A stretch of DNA of 42,334 nt from Deltaproteobacteria bacterium (GTDB taxonomy: Bacteria; Desulfobacterota; Desulfarculia; Adiutricales; Adiutricaceae), in the NCBI GenBank assembly GCA_031263485.1, contig JAISFS010000141.1, positions 1 to 42,334 of the forward strand, given 5' to 3'. Shown in pieces: positions 38,140 through 42,334 of the stretch. The notes below the pieces were generated by a model. The model searched no databases. It was not told where the DNA came from and saw nothing but the letters and a program-made list of their open reading frames with translations. The position numbers and the translations under genes are program-made. How positions within the stretch are numbered: the first letter of the stretch is position 1; each line of letters starts with the position of its first letter.

Positions 38140-40557
38140 TTGCCAGCCAATACACCCGAAGAGACTAAGGAAAGCCGGAGGGTCACCCCTGAGGCCCTCC
38201 CTAGGTCGCGCCCGGCGGCCCGTCCGGCCATGCGCCGGGCGGGCCCGGCCGGATCCCTGGCCGGGGCCCTTCTGGGCCTGGCCCTCCTGGCGCCGGCGCC
38301 CCTGGCGCCCCTGGCGGCCCAGGCCGCGCCCGAGCCGCGGGCCTCGGACGCCACCATAACCCTCACAAAGAACGTGGAGGTCTACTCCTACGAGGATCTG
38401 ACCTTCACGATAGACAGCTACGAGGTGTCCAGGGGCGACAATCTGGAGGGCGTCCTCAAAAGTCAGGGGCTTTGGCCGGAGTACTGGACCCGCGAGCGCG
38501 AGGGCCAGCTGATGCGCCTCGTCTCGCAGCTGAACCCGGCCATCGCCAACCTGGATCTCATCAGCCCCGGCCAGACCCTGTACCTGCCTCGGGCCCAGGG
38601 CCCGCCGCCCCCGCCGGTGGAGCCGGATCCCTCCGTCGTGGTCGCCTACGCCCTCACGAGCACCGGGCAGAGCCCGGCCACGGTGGTCGTGAGGCGCCCG
38701 GGCGCCGATACCGCGGCGGGCGGGGCCGGGCGACCGGAGGAGCCGCTCCCTGAAGGGACCTTCCGGCTGGTGCTGGGCGATGCCGGGGCGCCGGTCGCCC
38801 AGGCGGTCGCGGAGGCGTCCGGCACGGCCGCCGCCGCCGAGGCCTACGAGCCCGACCCGGTCCCCGAGCCCGAGCCCGCCAGGCCCCCGAGGGCGTCCCG
38901 CCAGCGGAGGGCCCGGGAGCGCGCGGCGCCCGGAAACGAGGGGGAGCTGTCCACCGCCTCCGACGGCACGGTGTACCGGACCGTGAAGGTCCGGAGCGGC
39001 GACACCCTCGAGCGGCTCTTGAGGCGCGAAGGCCTGGACCCCGACCTCATCTACCGCCATCTCATCAGGCTCACCGTGGACATCAACCCCGGGCTCAGGA
39101 ACCCCAACATGATCATGACCGGGGCCGAGCTCCGCATCCCGGCCATCGGCCCGTACCTGGCCGCCTACGGCGGCGGTCCGGAGCTGGTGCAGGTGGCGGA
39201 CGCCGGCCCCTCGGTGGCCACGGACGCCCCCCCGGCCGCCGCTCCGCGCCGAGGGCGCAGGGGCGCGAGGCGCGAGCAGCCCGCCGCGGCCGTCCCGACC
39301 GCCGCGTCCGCCCAGGCGGCGCCGGGCAGGTTCCGGATGAACACCGCCCGACTCCCGGCTGCGCCGCTCCCCACCGCCGATTCCCAGAACGCCAAGCAGG
39401 TCCTTTCGCTCATCTTCACGCGGCTGGGGGAAAAGGTGAGCGCCAAGGGAAGGCTGTTCCTGCCCCTGGACGAGCCGCCACACTTCGACGTGGACACCTC
39501 GGCCATGCCGGTCGTGGACCTGAATACCGGACGCCACATAATCCTCGATCTCAACCGGACCCTTTCCGAGTCCTTCGTCGCCCGCTTCAGGGCCAAGTAC
39601 CCCGACTACATGGTTTTCCAGCCCGCGCGGGGAGAGCGCATGGAGAAGGCGCTCGAGCGGCTCTGGCCCATGTGCGGCTACTACCGGGTCTACGACAAGG
39701 GGCAGGCCTTCGAGGGCGGCAGGGACGTGAAGATCCGCATCTCTTCCGACTGGCTGGTCTGGCCGACCTCGACCGACTGGAACCGCGGCCAGCCCGTGGT
39801 GATTAACCTCGCGCCCGCCCCGGACAACGGGACTCCGCTTAGCTGGGTGAGATTCCTGGCCCTCCACAACATCTCCGTCATCGACCTGTACCGCGGCGAG
39901 ATCCTGGCCGGCGGCAGCCGCGCGGCCACCCCGGTAAACAACTTCACCGTGGTGGACGCCGACAGCGACAATCCCTCGGCCTTCGCCGAGGCCTTCGTGA
40001 AGGCGCTGGGGTTCACCCCCCGCATCGGCGTTGCGGTCGACCTGGAGGGCGGCCGCGTCACCACCGGAGGGGCAACGATAGGGTCCGGCCCGCCTCCAGC
40101 GGTCTTCTGGGAGGACGGGGACAGGAAGACCATCCTGGAGTACGGGGATCTCACCACCGACGAGCTGGAGGTCCTGCGCAAGAACGGCTTCTCCATCATC
40201 TCCAGCGCCCGGGACAGCCAGACGGTCCTCAAGTCCATCCTGGCGGCGCTGGACATCAAGCTGGGCGGCCCCCTGGTCCTGAACGGCGACAGCCCCGGCG
40301 GCCCATCCATCAAGCTCACCCTGGCCGGACAGACCTTCGCCTTCGGGGACCGCGTCTATCTGTTCACCTCCACCGACCTTCCCGACAGCATGACGGGGCT
40401 GGACCCCAACCAGAACGTGGTGGTCCTGAAGTACCGCGGCGCAATGACCGGCGCACCCGCCCCCGTCGCCGCAGGCGCCCCTCCGGTCCAGCCGGGCGCC
40501 CGGGACGACGAGCCCGACTACGAGGGTCCCACGGTCGTAATTTCCGAAGATATCTGA
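38140..40557 (+). CDS. Large secreted protein with two LysM-like domains
   Basis: The 805-residue product has a signal peptide (MRRAGPAGSLAGALLGLALL, ending about AQA-APEP at residue 62). Two LysM-like segments follow: DSYEVSRGDNLEGVLKSQGL to ISPGQTLYLPR (about 88-150) and RTVKVRSGDTLERLLRREGL to MTGAELRIPAIG (about 281-342), implying peptidoglycan binding. They are separated by proline- and alanine-rich linkers. The C-terminal 400 residues form an unassigned domain (KQVLSLIFTRLGEKVSAKG, HIILDLNRTLSESFV, GVAVDLEGGRV) without recognisable catalytic motifs. The start is doubtful: TTG 38140 has weak GAG-rich upstream sequence; ATG 38230 begins directly at the signal peptide. It stands alone and ends in a terminator-like hairpin, so it is monocistronic. 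A cell-envelope role is inferred. Confidence 0.8.
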   Translation: MPANTPEETKESRRVTPEALPRSRPAARPAMRRAGPAGSLAGALLGLALLAPAPLAPLAAQAAPEPRASDATITLTKNVEVYSYEDLTFTIDSYEVSRGDNLEGVLKSQGLWPEYWTREREGQLMRLVSQLNPAIANLDLISPGQTLYLPRAQGPPPPPVEPDPSVVVAYALTSTGQSPATVVVRRPGADTAAGGAGRPEEPLPEGTFRLVLGDAGAPVAQAVAEASGTAAAAEAYEPDPVPEPEPARPPRASRQRRARERAAPGNEGELSTASDGTVYRTVKVRSGDTLERLLRREGLDPDLIYRHLIRLTVDINPGLRNPNMIMTGAELRIPAIGPYLAAYGGGPELVQVADAGPSVATDAPPAAAPRRGRRGARREQPAAAVPTAASAQAAPGRFRMNTARLPAAPLPTADSQNAKQVLSLIFTRLGEKVSAKGRLFLPLDEPPHFDVDTSAMPVVDLNTGRHIILDLNRTLSESFVARFRAKYPDYMVFQPARGERMEKALERLWPMCGYYRVYDKGQAFEGGRDVKIRISSDWLVWPTSTDWNRGQPVVINLAPAPDNGTPLSWVRFLALHNISVIDLYRGEILAGGSRAATPVNNFTVVDADSDNPSAFAEAFVKALGFTPRIGVAVDLEGGRVTTGGATIGSGPPPAVFWEDGDRKTILEYGDLTTDELEVLRKNGFSIISSARDSQTVLKSILAALDIKLGGPLVLNGDSPGGPSIKLTLAGQTFAFGDRVYLFTSTDLPDSMTGLDPNQNVVVLKYRGAMTGAPAPVAAGAPPVQPGARDDEPDYEGPTVVISEDI

Positions 40558-40644
40558 TCTTTACCCGGTTTCCTCGGGAGGACGCCAGGCGTCCTGACTC
40601 CCGCCAGCGACTCCGGGTCGCGATCCCGGTCAGCCCTGACCCCC

Positions 40645-40693
40645 AAAGCCCCTTGCGCGGGCGCGCCTACACGTGCGCCGCGTAAGGGGCTTT
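40645..40693 (+). terminator. Hairpin terminator candidate
   Basis: AAAGCCCCTTGCGCGG (40645-40660) pairs with 40678-40693 with one mismatch; the stem ends GGGGCTTT followed by CCCTTT. It lies 88 bp after the LysM-like gene. Confidence 0.65.
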
Positions 40694-41510
40694 CCCTTTC
40701 GGCCATTGTCCCGAACGGGTCGGGGCCGCTAAAATCCTGTCGCTGTCCGCCCGTACCCTCCCCTCAAGATTCCCCCTGTCCACCCCCGTCAAGCAACGGC
40801 CCTTCCCATCGCTTCTTCAAGTGCCAGACCAGGGCTCCCCGGCGCCCCACCCGACTGCCGGACACATCGTGTCCCGCCCGCTTCGTCCGGCCGGTCTATC
40901 TCGGGTTCGACGGCCGCCTCCGCGCCAGTTTCGCCCGGCCGGCCTTCCATGCGTTCCATGGCCTCTGCCGCGACCGCTCCGTCCGAGGCGGCCGGTTTCC
41001 GCGACATTCTCCTCTTCTCGCCGCATCCGATTCGATCGTCGCATTCCGCCGTCTCGCCCGCTCCCGACTGGGGTCATCCCCGCCATCGGCATCTCAGGCA
41101 TCATTAGCCCCGATCAGCCTCGGACGGCGACCTGCGCTCCCTCGGCCGATAGCCCTCCGATAACGTTCGGGCGGCAACCCGGGCAGGGCGAGCCTTGCGT
41201 TTCGGCCGGCCTTTCCTGCTCGGGCCGCAACGCCTCGCGACACCCCGACGTCCCCAAAAGCTCTGGGGGTTTCCCGTCGCGCGCATGTCGCCTCCCCCGA
41301 CATCCGGAGTCACGGGACCGGGCCGGTCTGAGTCAAGGGGGAAACACGGAGATTTTTCGCGGTTTTCGGCGCGGGGTATCTTGAGCCAAGTTGTTGAGGT
41401 TTTTTTTTAAAATTATCCCAGCCGTCGTGAAGCCCCGGGATATCTTTCTGACGGGATCCGCCCGGGTCCCGGCGTTTTCCGGGCCGGAGGCGTCGGGTCG
41501 CCTTTTTTAT

Positions 41511-41544
41511 GCCGCCTGTTTCATATAAAATATAAACAGGCGGC
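41511..41544. promoter_or_regulatory. Perfect 11-bp inverted repeat with AT-rich loop
   Basis: GCCGCCTGTTT (41511-41521) and AAACAGGCGGC (41534-41544) flank CATATAAAATAT, which includes a possible -10 box (TATAAA). It lies about 100 bp before the partial gene at 41647 and could be an operator or a leader hairpin; there is no T-run after it. Confidence 0.5.
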
Positions 41545-41646
41545 CTGCGGCGCCCTGGCCACGATTGCGCCCCGGCGCGGGATCCCAAGGCGGGCGCCTT
41601 CCGCCCCTTGAGGCTCTCGGCGGCGGGGAGCCCGAATAGCTGGCTC

Positions 41647-42334
41647 ATGATGAACTGGAAGATAACATTCCACATCGGGGAGACGGACGAGTCCCTATCC
41701 CGCCTGGACGCCGCCCTGAACGCGGGCGGACGGGCGCGGCTGGATTTTTCCGTCCGCCTTCCGGTTCCCGTGGACCCGCCGCCGGCGGCCAACTATGCCT
41801 GCGCGGACGATTCTTCCCCGAAGCCGGCGGGAGACGCTTCCCAGGACCCCTCTCAGCCGGGTTCGCTTTGGGCCGATCCGGGGTTGCCCGCTCCGTTGGA
41901 TCCCGATCCCCTATCAGGCGTGCCTTCCACCGTGGGCGCCATCAAGCCCGGCTCCCTGTCGGGGGGCAGCGGCTTATCCGGTCCCTCGCCTTCCGAATCG
42001 CAGCCCACCGGAGGGACTCCTCCGTCCGCAGGCATTGGCACCGATCCCCTGGACGGCATCTCCGCAGCCGCAGGGGCCATCAGGCCAGGCTCTTTGGCGG
42101 GCGGCGCAAATCCCTCGGTACCGACCCCCGTCAAATCTTCTCCGTTGGGGATGGACCCCGATCCCCTGGCGGGCATCTCCGCCGCCGCAGGTGCCATCAA
42201 GCCGGGCTCCCTGGCCGGCGCCCCGAAGCTTTCCGGACCGTCCCCGACAGGGCCGCCTGCCCCGGGGATGGACCCCGATCCCCTGGCGGGCATCTCCGCC
42301 GCCGCAGGGGCCATCAAGCCGGGCTCCCTGGCCG
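41647..42334 (+). CDS. Tandem-repeat protein, truncated by the window end
   Basis: The frame is open from ATG 41647 (MMNWKITFHIGETDESLSRL) to the last base, at least 229 residues, and its end lies beyond the window. After about 45 residues of unique sequence it becomes proline-, glycine- and alanine-rich, with four copies of the core DPDPLAGISAAAGAIKPGSL at spacings of about 38-48 residues; the last two are identical in this core. No signal peptide is seen at this start. The true start may be upstream, since the frame stays open to at least TTG 41608, and neither has a good ribosome binding site. I do not recognise the family. Codon use fits a real coding frame in this GC-rich chromosome. Confidence 0.65.
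   Translation, partial: MMNWKITFHIGETDESLSRLDAALNAGGRARLDFSVRLPVPVDPPPAANYACADDSSPKPAGDASQDPSQPGSLWADPGLPAPLDPDPLSGVPSTVGAIKPGSLSGGSGLSGPSPSESQPTGGTPPSAGIGTDPLDGISAAAGAIRPGSLAGGANPSVPTPVKSSPLGMDPDPLAGISAAAGAIKPGSLAGAPKLSGPSPTGPPAPGMDPDPLAGISAAAGAIKPGSLA

Larger units (their letters stand above)
40558..41646. other. 1.1-kb spacer before the partial repeat gene
   Basis: It contains the terminator-like hairpin and the 41511-41544 inverted repeat. Frames of 60-187 codons exist on both strands around 40800-41400, rich in arginine and proline, but none matches a family; I treat them as chance frames in GC-rich DNA. Confidence 0.45.

Noticed and set aside
37945..39867. Minus-strand open frame of 640 codons
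   Set aside because: Antisense shadow of the LysM-like gene, rich in Gly, Arg and His with no domain.
40817..41384. Arg/Pro-rich frames on both strands
   Set aside because: Overlapping frames on both strands with no conserved motif; likely chance in GC-rich sequence.

Overview
The window looks like a piece of chromosome from a GC-rich Gram-negative bacterium. The family content fits a deltaproteobacterium (Desulfobacterota): a SpoIIE/STAS/HATPase switch, a V4R sensor beside a GGDEF protein, an MCP, and 'predicted AAA-ATPase' family proteins. That placement is inference; no rRNA or universal marker is present. Two kinds of DNA alternate. GC-rich blocks carry intact genes with good ribosome binding sites. 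AT-richer, gene-poor stretches carry broken genes, transposon remnants and small inverted-repeat elements.

Layout. 1-1640: an IS630-type transposase pseudogene (minus strand) carrying a 193-bp MITE-like insertion. 2127-3791: ilvD. 3792-6590: decayed, AT-richer DNA with an orphan minimal nucleotidyltransferase (4748-5041) and a second MITE-like element (6007-6196). 6590-7527: a compact two-gene minus-strand operon, a 16-residue-repeat protein coupled to a membrane-anchored coiled-coil protein, with a near-consensus promoter. 8939-12407: EamA-type transporter, hisD and tadA on the minus strand. 12756-18666: a partner-switching set comprising a STAS anti-anti-sigma factor, an RsbW-like kinase, a secreted ABC-type binding protein and a membrane SpoIIE phosphatase. 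18667-20855: no recognisable gene. 20856-23750: an AT-richer three-gene cassette, C5 cytosine methyltransferase, DUF262 protein and HEPN (MAE_28990-like) protein, the best candidate for a defence system here. 24183-28085: debris, namely a transposase remnant, a broken AAA-ATPase/PD-(D/E)XK gene, a broken recR and a third MITE-like element. 28487-30779: V4R protein and diguanylate cyclase separated by a strong hairpin. 32334-34260: a methyl-accepting chemotaxis protein with a good promoter. 34933-36630: a GC-rich AAA-ATPase-like protein whose catalytic motifs look eroded. 38140-40557: a large secreted LysM-like protein followed by a terminator-like hairpin. 41647-end: the start of a repeat protein that runs off the window.

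How it works together. The signalling genes (STAS/HATPase/SpoIIE, V4R, GGDEF, MCP) suggest an organism that senses its surroundings through several independent routes; the sigma factor or other target of the partner switch is not in the window. The methyltransferase-DUF262-HEPN genes overlap one another and differ in base composition from the rest, so they form one imported transcription unit. It is embedded in DNA where other imported or redundant genes (a nuclease-ATPase, a recR copy, transposases) have already decayed.
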